A DNA stretch of 64,000 nt, from contig JAPDOI010001067.1 in NCBI GenBank assembly GCA_029168955.1, forward strand, positions 124,001-188,000. The letters run 5' to 3'. The notes below the pieces were generated by a model that was not told the origin of the DNA, searched no databases, and saw only the letters and a program-made list of their open reading frames with translations. Source of the DNA: Aplectana chamaeleonis. Its lineage: Eukaryota; Nematoda; Chromadorea; Rhabditida; Cosmocercidae. Positions 52,246-63,227 of this stretch are shown piece by piece (positions within the stretch are counted from its first letter, which is position 1; every line of letters starts with the position of its first letter). Made by a program: the position numbers and the translations under genes.

Positions 52246-52856
52246 GTGAGTTCCCGCAGCGGGAACAATAACTCTATTCCTAACCTCACCGAGGAGAACG
52301 GGAGCGTGCTTTCTTCTCCCATTGACAAAGCTAATCTTTTGGCAATCGAGTTCCAGAAAATGTTCAGTGTTCCTCAGGAAGTTGACCCGGAGCCAGTTTT
52401 GTCTGAAGACTTTTCACTACCCTGTCATGCTCAAATGGATCATTCCTTGTGGTTTCATAAGGATGAAATTTTCGAACTTTTATCAAAGTGGCCAAACTCT
52501 TACTCAGTATCCCCGAACTGCATTCCTCTTAGTTTCATAAAGAAAATTCTTCACTTGATATTGTATCCTCTTGAACACATTTTGTTCAAGAGGAGGTTTA
52601 ATTTAAGCTGTATGAAAGCTGATGTGCCCAAAAGATGGAAACACGCATTTATCACCCCGATTGCTAAAAAAACCAACTTAACGATCCTAGGAATTACAGA
52701 CCTGTGAGCGTAACCTCCATTTTCGCCCGAACTTTCGAGAATATAGTTTAAAAAAACACCTTACTAGACACCTCGAGCAGAATAATATCATTTCGGAAAA
52801 TCAGTTCGGATTCCTGAAAGGCAGGTCAGTTGAGACATCACTGATCAGTTCCTTGA
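52246..52856 (+). pseudogene. CR1-like LINE ORF2, linker and first RT motifs
   Basis: Encodes SSPIDKANLLAIEFQKMFSV, SLWFHKDEIFELLSKWPNSY, CIPLSFIKKILHL and DVPKRWKHAFITPIAKK. After a frameshift near 52690 it continues NYRPVSVTSIFARTFENI, and after another SDS..KGRSVETSLISSL. These match the copy at 32030-32530. It is broken by frameshifts and the MITE. Confidence 0.8.
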
Positions 52857-53395
52857 AGGCATCGTACACGCTGAAAACCATGTTTCGTTTTTAAGCGTTT
52901 TTGAGTTGTTAGCCCCCTATAGTGACTAGAGGTAGCGAAAAGCCCGCTCAAAAACGTTAACTTTTCAAGAAAAAACGTTTTAAAAAAACTTCTGAAAATC
53001 ATTCGAAATTCGCGCCGGCTTCGACTCGGGATAGTTACGCGGAGGGCGCAAGGAACAGTTCTACAATTCGTCCATTGGCGCAGCGTTGGAAGCAATCGCT
53101 CGTTGTGTGACGAGAAATTTCCAGTCGATAATGCCACTTTCGTCCGACGGTGCGTCAGCGTACAGTGGCATGCCCTGTACTTAGCGACACGACGTTTTGC
53201 TCAAATATTGCGAAAAGTGCCAAATGACTGACGGAAGTGCCGGCCCCTTTTAACGGAATTCCTTACTTTCCACTTCCTCTATGCTCACAATGGGACTTTT
53301 TTTGAGCAGCCAAGCTCGTTGTACGTTCTCACAGGGGCCCGAGGAAGGGATTGAGCATAAAAAATGGAAAGTGGATTTCAGCGCGTACGATGCCT
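52857..53395. mobile_element. 539-bp TTAA-type MITE in LINE ORF2
   Basis: Inverted ends AGGCATCGTACACGCTGAAA and TTTCAGCGCGTACGATGCCT, flanked by TTGA (52853-52856) and TTAA (53396-53399). Removing it with one flank restores the LINE reading SSLNDWTRNM. It is non-coding. Confidence 0.88.
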
Positions 53396-53399
53396 TTAA

Positions 53400-54365
53400 A
53401 TGATTGGACGCGCAATATGGAGAATAGGAGCCCAATAGATGACATTTATTTTGATTTTTCAAAAGCATTTGATAAAATTCCAACACAAAAGTTACTTAAA
53501 AAGTGGCAGTCATTGGTATACAACCCAGATTAATAAGTTGGGCACAGAATTTTCTCTCCAATCGAACATATCAAGTCAAACTGAAAGGATGTTACTCCCC
53601 GGTCTATTCAGCCTACAGTGGTGTTCCTCAGGGAGGGGTGCTCTCACCCTTGTTCTTCCTTATTTACACCTTTGAGTTTCTTAACTCGGTTTCACGATTT
53701 GGTGTCACCTTTATGATGTACGCAGATGACATGAAAATTTATAGAAAAGTGGTAAATAGCGAATATTGCGAAGCGATACAGGGCTCAATTGATTACATAG
53801 GTCATTGGGCGGAAACATGGGAGCTTCTTCTAGCTATAGAGAAATCCAGTCTCCTACGAATTGAAGGCAATATTCATAATCATGGTACTGACTATAACTA
53901 CACGTTAAATGGTCAAACTCTACGATCTGTTCCAGAAGTAAGAGACCTAGGTTTTCTTGTATCCAAGAACCTGAGTTTCAGGCCGCATTACAGAAATTTG
54001 GTAAGAAAAGCGAACTTTCGCACTTACAATCCTTTCAAGACATTGAAGAGTAAAAATCCTCAGGTACTTTTACGAGCCTACAAAACCTATGTCAGACCCA
54101 TCCTCGAGAGTGGGATCACAGTTTTCAACCCAGTGAAAAAGAGGGACATTGATCTCTTGGAAACCGTTCAGAATAACTACACTCGCAAACTAGTGATTAG
54201 GTGCGGTGGTCTTACTTATGCCCAGGTGCCTAATGGTGCCGATAGGGCTAGGATCCTAAGATTGCCTACCCTTTATAGAAGGCGAGAAAGAGCTGATATA
54301 ATGATGATGTTCAAGATTCTCACTAGGAAATTGTCTATAGAACCAGTGAAGTTTTTCGAAACCTA
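53400..54365 (+). pseudogene. CR1-like LINE ORF2, RT core and thumb
   Basis: DDIYFDFSKAFDKIP (motif A), then after a one-base shift SGVPQGGVLSPLFFLIYTFE (motif B), MMYADDMKIYRKV (motif C), DLGFLVSKNLSFRPHY, LLRAYKTYVRPILESG, TVQNNYTRKLVIRCGGL and TLYRRRERADIMMMFKIL. It ends at FFETY, where the TA-flanked element begins. Catalytic Asp residues are kept, but the shift near 53500 separates motif A from the rest. Confidence 0.85.
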
Positions 54366-57300
54366 CAATACCGGTCATAACTTCTGTCCCAAAGCGCGTC
54401 GGCGACGCGAAATCGCGTCGAAAACGCCGTTTTCATTCGGAGTGGACTTTTTGAGAACCTGAAAAAACCATTCGATTCCTCTCGATGAGGAGATTCCGAT
54501 TATATGTTCAGACTTGAGAAAAACTCTAGTCTTAACCTAGTTATAGCCAATTTTCCCTAAAAGGAGTCAAAATCTTTGTGAGTGGTTACTTTCTGAATCT
54601 GAAAACACCAATCGCTTTCTCTCGTCGTCCTGATTCCAAAAATGTTTTCAAGTTCAGAAAAATGTTACATCTTGATATAGTTATGGCATATTTCGCCCAC
54701 CCAAAGAGTAGGAATGCTCCACCAATGGCGAAACTTGAACGTGAGCATCACCAGTAGATTTGTGTTATAGTTCTGACTCCATAGCTGTCTCTGTACCTCG
54801 AAAAGTGTGAGATTTGACTCTAAATCTTTCTTAGTTTCATATGAACTCGGTTTTGGCGATGGTCTCCCTTCAATTTCTCGGTTCTCCGCGCTCTCCACGC
54901 TATTGCTCTCCTCTCTCTGACGCACTCCTCGCTGCCTGTACTGCCTCGCTCGAAGACAGTCCCCCAAAACCGAATAGAATTCGAGGAGCGGAGACGGAGT
55001 GGAGAGTCAGTATTATGAAAGCCCGCTATCTGAAAGACCAAACGTCGAAATGGGAGAGGAGTAAACATCATGGGTGTTCTCTGAGATATTGCTATAGCGA
55101 GACGGAACGCTGGTCGACTCAGAAAGGAAAGCAGTTATCTGAACAGGTGCATCAGCATCAAGAGAGAATCGGAACAGGGGTTAGCGTTATGGGTGGTTTG
55201 CCCCTGGTTTGCTAAACCCTATTCTCACACTACGGTGGGTAATTCAGTGGTTATAGACCACTCAGCCAGCGCGCGCGGCCGCGGCGCGCACAGCATTCAT
55301 TCGTTTCCCAGGCGAAGGGAATGACTCATCATTGAGCAATCTTCCGGGAATGCATACAAGGAAAGTATCGGATCCACGTTTTATAAAAAAGATGCATTCT
55401 CACCTAGTTGAGGAAAATTATCCGCATTACCTCAATTTAAAAAGGAATATCCAACAGTGCCATTCTGAAAATTCTCTGTTGTTGGTGAGTGATTCCGCGG
55501 ATGCACACCACCCAGTCAGCGCGCGCGGTTCCGACGCGCACAGCATTTATTCGTTTCCCAGGCGAAGGGTGTGACTCATCATTGAGCAATCTTCCGAGAA
55601 TCATTCAGTACCAGGAAAATATTGAATCCACATTTATTAGCAAAAAACACATTTTTACCAGGTGAGTAAAATACTTCAACAGAAATTGCAAAAATATCTA
55701 CAATTAAGGAAACAACAACTGAGCACAGGTTTCTAACCAATTAATAAGAGTTACTCTTTCCAATAGAACGCATTTATTTGTTTCCCAGGCGAAGGGTGTG
55801 ACTCATCTTTGTGCACTCTTCGGCCATCATTCAGCACCAGTAAAGTATTGAATCCCCGTTTTATTAGCAAAAATCACAATTGTATCAAGGTAGAAAAAAT
55901 ATTTTAACAGACATAACAAAATCCGCTAAAGTTTGTGAGAAAACTCGAAGAAATGATCTACGAAGATCAAACGGGCGTGCTGGACCAAGCACTGGATGAC
56001 CGCGTGCAGTCCGCGGATAAAGTGCAATTCATGCAGAAGGTGAGTTTGAAAATTTTTATATGGATATACAATAACCTCTTAGAACCTTTTTTAGTGCTTG
56101 TATAAGTTTTTCGACGTACCCGCCCACCTCCGAGAGCAGATGTGGAAGAGAGCGTTGGACTCGCTCAACTGCAGAGCACGTCGTCTGCGCAAGAACATCC
56201 GCGGGTTGAATGATCCCAATGAGCTTCAGGGAGCGGCTGGCCAGGAAAACCAAGCGTTCGATTGGAAAGAGTAACTTTTGTTAATTGGTTGGAAACCTGT
56301 GTTCAGTTGTTGTTTCCTTAATTGTAGATATTTTTGCGATCTCTGTTGAAGTATTTTACTCACCTGGTAAAAATGTTTTTTTGCTAATAAATGTGGATTC
56401 AATATTTTCCTGCTTCTGAATGATTCCCGGAAGATTGCTCAATGATGAGTCACACCCTTCGCCTGGGAAACGAATAAATGCTGTGCGCTTCGGAACCGCG
56501 CGCGCTGACTGGGTGGTGTGCATCCGCGGAATCACTGACCGATAACAGAAAATTTTCAGAATGGCACTGTTGGATATTTCTTTTTAAATTGAGCTAATAC
56601 GGAGGATTTTTCTCAACTAGTGAAAATGCATTTTCTCATTAAACGAGGATGCGATACTTTTCTTTTATGACATGATTTTACATCCGCATTCCTGGAAGAG
56701 TGCTCAATTATGAGTGGGAAACGAATCAATGCTGTGCGCGCCGCGACCGCGCGCGCTGGCTGAGTGGTCTATAACCACTGAATTACTCACCGTGATGTGA
56801 GAATAGGGTTTAGTAAACCAGGGGCAAACCACCCATAACGCTAACTCCTGTTCCGATTGTCTCTTGATGCTGATGCACCTGTTCAGATAACTGCTTTCCT
56901 TTCTGAGTCGACCAGCGTTCCGTCTCGCTATAGCAATATCTCAGAGAACACCCATGATCTTTACTCCTCTCCCATTTCGACCTTTGGTCTTTCAGATACC
57001 GGGCTTTCATAATACTGACTCTCCACTCCGTCTCCGCTCCTCGAATTCTATTCGGTTTTGGGGACTGTCTTCGAGCGAGGCAGCACAGGCAGCGAGGAAT
57101 GCGTCAGAGAGAGAGCAAAAGCGTGGAGAGCGCGGAGAACCGAGAAATTGAAGGGAGACCATCGCCAAAACCGAGTTCATATGAAACTAAGAAAGATTAA
57201 GAGTCAGATCTCACACTTTTCCAGGTACAGATACAGCTATGGAGTCAGAACTATAACACAAGTCTACTGGTGATGCTCACGTTCAAGTTTCGCCATTGGT

Positions 57301-57658
57301 GGAGCATTCCTACTCTTTGGGTGGGCAGAAATATGCCGCCATAACTATATCAAGAAGTAACATTTTCTGAACTTGAAAACATTTTTGGAATCAGGACGAC
57401 GAGAGAAAGCGATTGGTGTTTTCAGATTCAGAAAGTAACCACTCACAAAGATTTTGACTCCTTTTAGGTAAAATAGGCTATAACTAGGTTAAGACTCGAG
57501 TTTTTCTCAAGTCTGAACATATAATCGGAATCTCCTCATCGAGAGGAATCGAATGGTTTTTTCAGGTTCTTAAAAAGTCCACTCCGAACGAAAACGGCGT
57601 TTTCGACGCGATTTCGCGTCGCCGACGCGCTTTGGGACAGAAGTTATGGCCGGTATTG
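54366..57658. mobile_element. TA-flanked element with 1.38-kb inverted repeats around a two-exon frame
   Basis: Begins CAATACCGGTCATAACTTCT and ends with its complement (GTTATGGCCGGTATTG), with TA at 54364-54365 and 57659-57660. The left arm (54366 to about 55745) and right arm (about 56277 to 57658) are reverse complements over nearly 1.4 kb. Only about 530 bp in the middle is unpaired. Removing the element and one TA joins the LINE frame (FFETY then VTRSRRGKLRLYLPVARS). Each arm contains directly repeated blocks with CGTTTCCCAGGCGAAGGGTG and GTGACTCATCATTGAGCAAT, and a further copy lies in the centre (55765-55900). Confidence 0.9.
55953..56274 (+). CDS. Two-exon open frame (88 aa) at the centre of the long-TIR element
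   Basis: Exon 1 is 55953-56039 (MIYEDQTGVLDQALDDRVQS..., ending QFMQK). A GTGAGT donor is at 56040 and the intron ends TTTTTTAG at 56094. Exon 2 is 56095-56271 (CLYKFFDVPAHLREQMWKRA, LDSLNCRARRLRKNIRGL, NDPNELQGAAGQ, FDWKE), stop TAA 56272-56274. The exon joint is in phase 0. Codon use is GC-richer than the surroundings and the second exon has a helical, basic character (KRALDSLNCRARRLRKNIRG) that could bind nucleic acid. I do not recognise the family. It may be a captured host-gene fragment or the element's own product. The upstream start is uncertain because the frame is open before the ATG (RKLEE). Confidence 0.55.
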
Positions 57659-57660
57659 TA

Positions 57661-58045
57661 CGTTACAAGGAGTAGAAGAGGGAAGCTTAGACTTTATCTC
57701 CCCGTGGCAAGGTCACAAATAAGGTCAAGCTTTCTTACTTACCGAATCATTAATAAATTCAACCAGCTTCTGGGTTAGAATCCGAGCCTGTTGAGTATGT
57801 CTCCGAAAGCTCATAAGACTATCCTGAAAGTAAGCCGACAGTTCTAACTGGCTTGCTGTGATATGCTAGACTCTTTGAGCCTAGATATCTGTTCCTAATG
57901 CGTGTAATTAGCTCCTTTTGATGTTTTTTTTTTGTTTTTGACTCCAGTTTTTAAGGCTGTGTTTTATGTTTTCGTATGTTTTGTATTCCACTTTCAGTTT
58001 TTTTTCTCATAACGTGGGCTTGTTCCGCGTCCCGAATAAATAAAC
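57661..58045 (+). pseudogene. CR1-like LINE ORF2, C-terminal end and 3' tail
   Basis: VTRSRRGKLRLYLPVARSQI and FLTYRIINKFNQLL continue the frame cut at 54365, then stops appear. A T-rich stretch and AATAAATAAACC follow, near the expected LINE 3' end. Confidence 0.65.
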
Positions 58046-58584
58046 CTTGGTAGAAATCATTCCATTCCTTCCAGCTACACATCTATCAAAAATTTCATTC
58101 GAGAAAAATTTGAGCTGGCTGATCGTACAAGTAGCCCTTCCTGACTGGCTGGATAGCTTGTGATTCCTTTCTTTAGGTTGATCACTGCAGCAATGCGCTT
58201 TTCTTTTCTGTTCCGCTATGTTGTTTTTTTATCGTTTTCATGCTTTCAACTTCCTATGGTTCATTCGTATTTCGCGGTCGTTTTGAACATTGTTTTTGAC
58301 TACATAGGCCAATTCTACGAAATCATGTCAAAAACGATAGGTTCCACTTAAGTGGCACCTTAAGCTCACCCCTAAGTCCCGCTCTCGTCTGGTTTACTAC
58401 CACCCCAGCACTAGGGGTGTGCGGGAATTTCTGTTTTCTGGCCGTTTTCGCCTTCTGTTTGTTTTCTGAAAAAAATCGCAAAAATCAGAAAAGAATCAAC
58501 CAAATCCAGCCCTGTCTAACAGTGCAGCTTATTTATTTCATTAGGAGGTATTATTTGTGCTCATTGTTGCTAATACTGTTGAAG
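58046..58584. other. Non-coding DNA
   Basis: No gene recognised. Positions 58400-58520 are T- and A-rich. Confidence 0.4.
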
Positions 58585-58908
58585 GCAGGGTTCGCGATTG
58601 CCTGGTGTCCGCCCGCTCTCAATTATCGAGATTCCTATGTGTGCCTGTTTTGCCACCTTTTATTTTGCTTCTAAAGTAATTTCTGAGCACTTCTAGAGAC
58701 TGCTGACTACTCAAAAAACAAAATAAAGACGGATAAGCATTCATGAAAATCTCGTTAATTCAGGGCCGTGCGGACACCTGCAATCAGCCGTTCTGCCTTG
58801 TTTTGCGTTTTTCCCGGAAATTTCCACTTTTTTATCCATTTTTACATTAGTGATGAACAAATCTACGATGAAGAGAGTTCAACAACCGTCTTTATCGCGA
58901 ACCCTGCT
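58585..58908. mobile_element. MITE with AGGCAGGGTTCGCGAT ends
   Basis: Left end AGGCAGGGTTCGCGAT (after TTGA), right end TATCGCGAACCCTGC (58893-58908). About 324 bp, non-coding. It belongs to the same broad group as the TTAA MITEs, but no TTAA remains on the right. Confidence 0.6.
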
Positions 58909-58915
58909 CACACAC

Positions 58916-59080
58916 TCGTAGGGTAGTACTCCGGCATAATAGGGGTAGCAACCCAGGGCAGAGATCGAATTCGACCCCTCGTTGTCAGCAGCTGCTGCAG
59001 TTAGTTTCCTGCAGTGAGGGGTTGAATCCGATGTCTACCCTCGGTTGCGACCTCCATTGTGCCGGCGCACTACCCTACGG
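58916..59080. mobile_element. Foldback MITE, 165 bp
   Basis: CGTAGGGTAGTACTCCGGCA pairs with TGCCGGCGCACTACCCTACG at the other end. Pairing continues inwards (CGACCCCTCGTTG with CAGTGAGGGGTTG) to GCAGCTGCTGC at the centre. Confidence 0.85.
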
Positions 59081-59088
59081 GTGAGTGC

Positions 59089-61315
59089 TCTGAGAGTTTT
59101 GGCTGAGCAACAGCCGATAAATAGCCACAAAATGCCTACTTTCTATGTAATAGAATTGGTCGGAAAATAGGTGGTTGCCGCGAAACAGTCGTCAAATAAT
59201 GCTTGTCGACCCATGTTTGCTCGGTTATTTCTCGGCTATTTCGCGAACAAAATGGTCGCAGCCGCGTACTCAGAACTTTCCAGCCTAGCTATTTCCGCCT
59301 TATAAGTATGTAGTCTGATAGCATCATGCTACATACCATGAAGACGCAAATACCTAGAACTAAAGACGCATGTATCATTCCTCAAAGACGCACGTAACAA
59401 ACGCTGAACACGCAGGCGCCTTACATCAAAGGCGCATGTATTCTTCCTCAAACACGCATGTAACAAACGCTGAACACGCAGGCGCCTTACTCTATGTTTG
59501 CGCGCCCAACACACTGAAAATCTTAGAGCCCTCGTCACGGCGGCGGTCGTGGACGCGAGAGAGACCAAAGAACTATTTATTTCAAATAGAAACGACTTGC
59601 CGTTATGAGGCGCGCCGTACATCGAGTGAGTTTGCAATCGATGTTCAACTTGTGCATGATAATAACTACTGCAACGGCCCAATCTTCGTGGGCAAAAACA
59701 CTAATTATCTTCATATTTGACTACGACAAGTGCATTAATAGATAGCTTAAGGTTCCTACGTTCTTGTAGTTAACAAATAAAATAACAAAACAATATGACA
59801 TTGAGATTATTACTGATTATTATTAAATAACTATGAGATTTAACCTTCCTGCAGGAAGACTGTTTCATACCTCGAGCTCGCAGATGCCTTACTGCAGAGA
59901 AACGTTACTGCAATACCGGCCATTATTTTGGCGTTTTTGGCCCAAAAAAAAAACGCTGAAAAGCATTTTTTCGCTCTTTTTCCATAGCTCTGTTCAAAAG
60001 GGTCCATTTGGGAATCTAACAATATATTGGGAATCAGCATCGTGTGCTCTTTTTTCTGGAATAACACATGGCTCCCTCTTCAACAAGATATGTATGCAAA
60101 ATTAGACAAGAAACAATCAACCCGAATCGCGATTTCGCAATCAAGGCATTTATGAGCGAATGTGTCCATTCTGTTACGCCTAAATGCTTTGTACAAAGTA
60201 TGCCAAATAGTGCAAATGCTAAAAGAGAGTACTCTCGATCCTGATTCCAAATATTTCTTCGGATTCTCAAATTGACCATCATGAACAGAGTTAAGGCAAA
60301 AGGGCGCCAAAAACGCTTGTTTGCGTTTTTTCGCGGAAAACGCAAAAATTATGGCCTCATAGTGCTCTTCTAGACCCGTTTCTGTACGTTTTTAACTCTA
60401 ATGCGGCAGTGAGCTACCGATTGTTTTAATTTTCGACGAAATTAGGGAGACGATATTCACCGTGGACACGTAACTGTGCGTAACTGAATTTTGTATTTTC
60501 GTGAAGCGCGAATCGTAATTTAGCGAAAATGCGAAATTTATAGTGGACCTATACTTTTGCACTGCGCTGTATACCAGAAAGAATCAGGTTACCTATGTAA
60601 GTTCAAACCGAATTTCAGGGCGTGAAATTGCGGATCGCACGAATTTCTATGTAATATGTGGATTTTGAGTTTAGGATTTAACGCCGACAAAGCGTTAATG
60701 TACGCGCGGACGAGTATACTCGTCGTCTACAGCTCCGCGGTTTCCTTATTTTTCGCGAACACCGCGAATACTTGAGAAGCCCAGGATGTGTGAAAGTCAT
60801 GTTTAGGATCAATGTCCCGACTTCAGTAAGCACAACACAGCAGTCGTACGCTACCGCCTTGTTTTGAAATATAGTTAGTAGATTCACGAACAAAATGAAA
60901 ATCTGAGAGTTTTCTTATCAGCAAAACACATGAACTTATCGGGGAAAGGTGAAATGTAGTGGTTATCGACCAGAAATCAATCAGTTGTGAAAGACGCACT
61001 CGTCATAAACAATTTGAGTAGCTTTCTTGCGTCTAAACGGTTTGTTACTTGCGTTTTTGTGGTCTCTTCCGAAAGACGCACTTACCATACACGCCCCCTC
61101 GTATGTTACTTGCGTCTTTCATACGTGCAAGTGACAAGAAATGACGTTTTCGACCCTGTAGACGCATGTAACAAGGAATCGGGCTAATTAGACGCAACAA
61201 CCTAGGCTGGAAAGTTCTGAGTAGTAGCCATGAAATAATCGAGAAATATTGGATAATTAGCGCACAAGGAGCAGCTGTTGAGCCTGGTGGGCTATTCTTG
61301 GCCAAGGCTCTCAGA
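59089..61315. mobile_element. hAT-like non-autonomous DNA transposon, 2.2 kb
   Basis: GTGAGTGC is duplicated at 59081-59088 and 61316-61323 (8 bp). The ends are TCTGAGAG and CTCTCAGA, followed by imperfect inverted subterminal sequence that includes CTCAGAACTTTCCAGCCTA. Clusters of GACGCA(T/C)GTAAC-like motifs lie 250-380 bases from the left end (59340-59490) and 120-330 bases from the right end (60990-61195), in both orientations. The interior (59500-60980) has no transposase. Eight-base duplications with subterminal motif arrays suit the hAT superfamily. Confidence 0.78.
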
Positions 61316-61347
61316 GTGAGTGCTTTAGATGATGTTCTATCCGTCAT

Positions 61348-61412
61348 TGACGCGTCATTGCTACTATCAATGTCTTATAGACCGTCATTGCTACTATCAA
61401 TGTCTTATAGAC
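61348..61412. repeat. Short tandem duplication
   Basis: CGTCATTGCTACTATCAATG followed by TCTTATAGAC occurs twice in tandem. Confidence 0.85.
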
Positions 61413-61489
61413 ATCTTTTATAGTCCTCACCGCAAGCGCGCTGGGCTACGGAAGTTCTCACCGCGCGGGACGAGCGGGAAACAACCATG

Positions 61490-61612
61490 AAATTCTGAAA
61501 GTTTAGCTTCCTGGCAAGAGTAACGATTTGGCAGTGTCATTTAGAAGTTAAAAAAAAGTTTCAAAAATATCTTGAAATATCTTAAAAAATGATTTGGCGA
61601 TTAATAGCATGG
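61490..61612. repeat. Solo end of the long-TIR family
   Basis: ATTCTGAAAGTTTAGCTTCC, GGCAAGAGTAACGATTTGGC and ATCTTGAAATATCTTAAAAA match the left end of the element at 43524 and the neighbouring element at 61617. Confidence 0.7.
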
Positions 61613-61906
61613 AGTAATTCCTGAAAGTTTAGGTTCCTGGCAAAAGTGAAGATTTGGCATGGCCATATTTTCGAAAAACTAGACATATACTCAGTGAAAT
61701 GAGGAAATAAAAAAAAAGTTTCGAAATATTCCAGAGAATGATTTGGCGTAGAGTAATTTGATTTTTGGGAAATTTAGTGAAATAGTTGCAACTATTGTTA
61801 AGAGTTGTGCAAAACGAGAGATCGCATTGTATGAGCCATTCGTAAAACATATCAAAGCAAAATCACACGTGATATGGATCAAACAGTTGACTTTACTTCA
61901 CTTATT

Positions 61907-62429
61907 AAAGACAGTGTTCACGATAATCTTCAATTTTGAGATTATTCGCTGTATTGATCAAATCAGTGTTCACGAAGAAAAAGTTGCACGTTTTTGTGGC
62001 TAAAACGTAAGCTTTGGGTCCCTCTAAGAAGATTAAGAACGGAAGTGCGACGAAAAACGGCCGGTAAGTGGGTGAAAATCTCGTGGGCCAGCCAACTCAT
62101 TGGGCCACTCCGCCCACGTCCTATAACAGTTGCCCTGAATTCGTGGTTAGATGAGCGATGGTTTCCGATCAAAAGCCCCGTTCTTCCCTTCATTCTCAAC
62201 TTCTCTCTTTACTCAGGTCAGCTCGCACACATCGGCTGCAAAAAAACGGAGTTACAAGCCTCGGACAACTCGTCCACAATGCTTCCCTAGCTGAATTTTG
62301 AGGGGCCATAACTCCGTTTTCCAGGGGGTCTTGTACGATTCCAAGAACATCATTGAAATCAGCATGGGACCGTTTTCAAGATAGGCGGAAAAACAGAGGA
62401 GCAACATTTATCGTGAACACCGCCTTTAA
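61907..62429. mobile_element. TTAA-type MITE, variant copy
   Basis: Left end AAAGACAGTGTTCACGATAA, right end TTTATCGTGAACACCGCCTT. The right half is shared with the copy at 29244-29729 and the left half differs, so it is a recombinant or has a nested change. Confidence 0.6.
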
Positions 62430-62668
62430 AGGCACAGTACACCCTCAGATATGAATTTTGAGATTTTCATGTAATTGTGTAGAAGACCCCTCCTGTATAA
62501 CACGTGCCAAATGCGAGATCTCAATTCCACCAAATAAGCGAGTGAAGAGCCATAACTCTGTTCAAAGGGGATCTTGGACAATTTCAGAGATACCACTGTG
62601 ATCAGCGTGTGACTCTCTCCAAGATAAGCAAGAAATCTGAAAATTAATTTTTTGGATGTCGGTGCCTT
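62430..62668. mobile_element. TTAA-type MITE, short variant
   Basis: Left end AAAGGCACAGTACACCCTCA, right end GGATGTCGGTGCCTTTAA. It lies head to tail with the previous MITE. It is non-coding. Confidence 0.55.
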
Positions 62669-62742
62669 TAAGTGGCCCCCGGGTAGATCGAAATTGACGT
62701 AGAAATTGAGAAAAACGCACCAGAAGTACAAGAAATCCTTAA

Positions 62743-63227
62743 AGACAGTGTTCACGATGAAAATCGTTTTTCTGCTTCTACGCCTATCTTGAAAACGGCT
62801 CCATGCTGATTCCAATGATGTCCCTGAAATCGTACAAGACCTTCTGGGAACGGAGTTATGGTCCCTCAAAGATTGAGCTAAGGAAACATGGTGGACGAGT
62901 TGTCCAAGGCTTGTAACTTCCTTCTTTTGCAGCCGATCTAAGCGAGCTGACATGAGTAAAGAGAGAAGCTGAGAATGAAGGGAAGAACGGGGCTAGTGAT
63001 TGGAAAACATCGCTCATCTCACGATCTCGAGCATTCATTTGTTCACGTCGGTGGGCGTGGAAAGTGCATCTGGGGGTGACGAGCTGACGGGTGTCCAACT
63101 TTGGGCTCTTTTGGAGCGTTTCCTGGCTCGTTTTCATGCGTTCTTTCGACATCAACGTTACAGTGTGCCTCTCCACTACCGATTCCTAGTGGAAACTGAA
63201 ACACATTTTTCATCGCGAACACTGCCT
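62743..63227. mobile_element. TTAA-type MITE (AGGCAGTGTTCAC family), inverted copy
   Basis: TTAA flanks both ends (62739-62742, 63228-63231). The interior is the reverse complement of the copy at 29244-29729. Confidence 0.85.

Larger units (their letters stand above)
52231..58045 (+). mobile_element. CR1-like LINE, decayed ORF2, with two DNA-transposon insertions
   Basis: The plus-strand ORF2 can be followed through three segments (52246-52856, 53400-54365, 57661-57900). They are separated by a TTAA MITE and a TA-flanked long-TIR element, and each junction restores the frame. It ends with AATAAATAAACC at about 58036. The intact ORF1 at 42667-43458 is related and on the same strand, but about 330 codons of endonuclease are missing between them. 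I therefore cannot say that both belong to one insertion. Confidence 0.75.
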
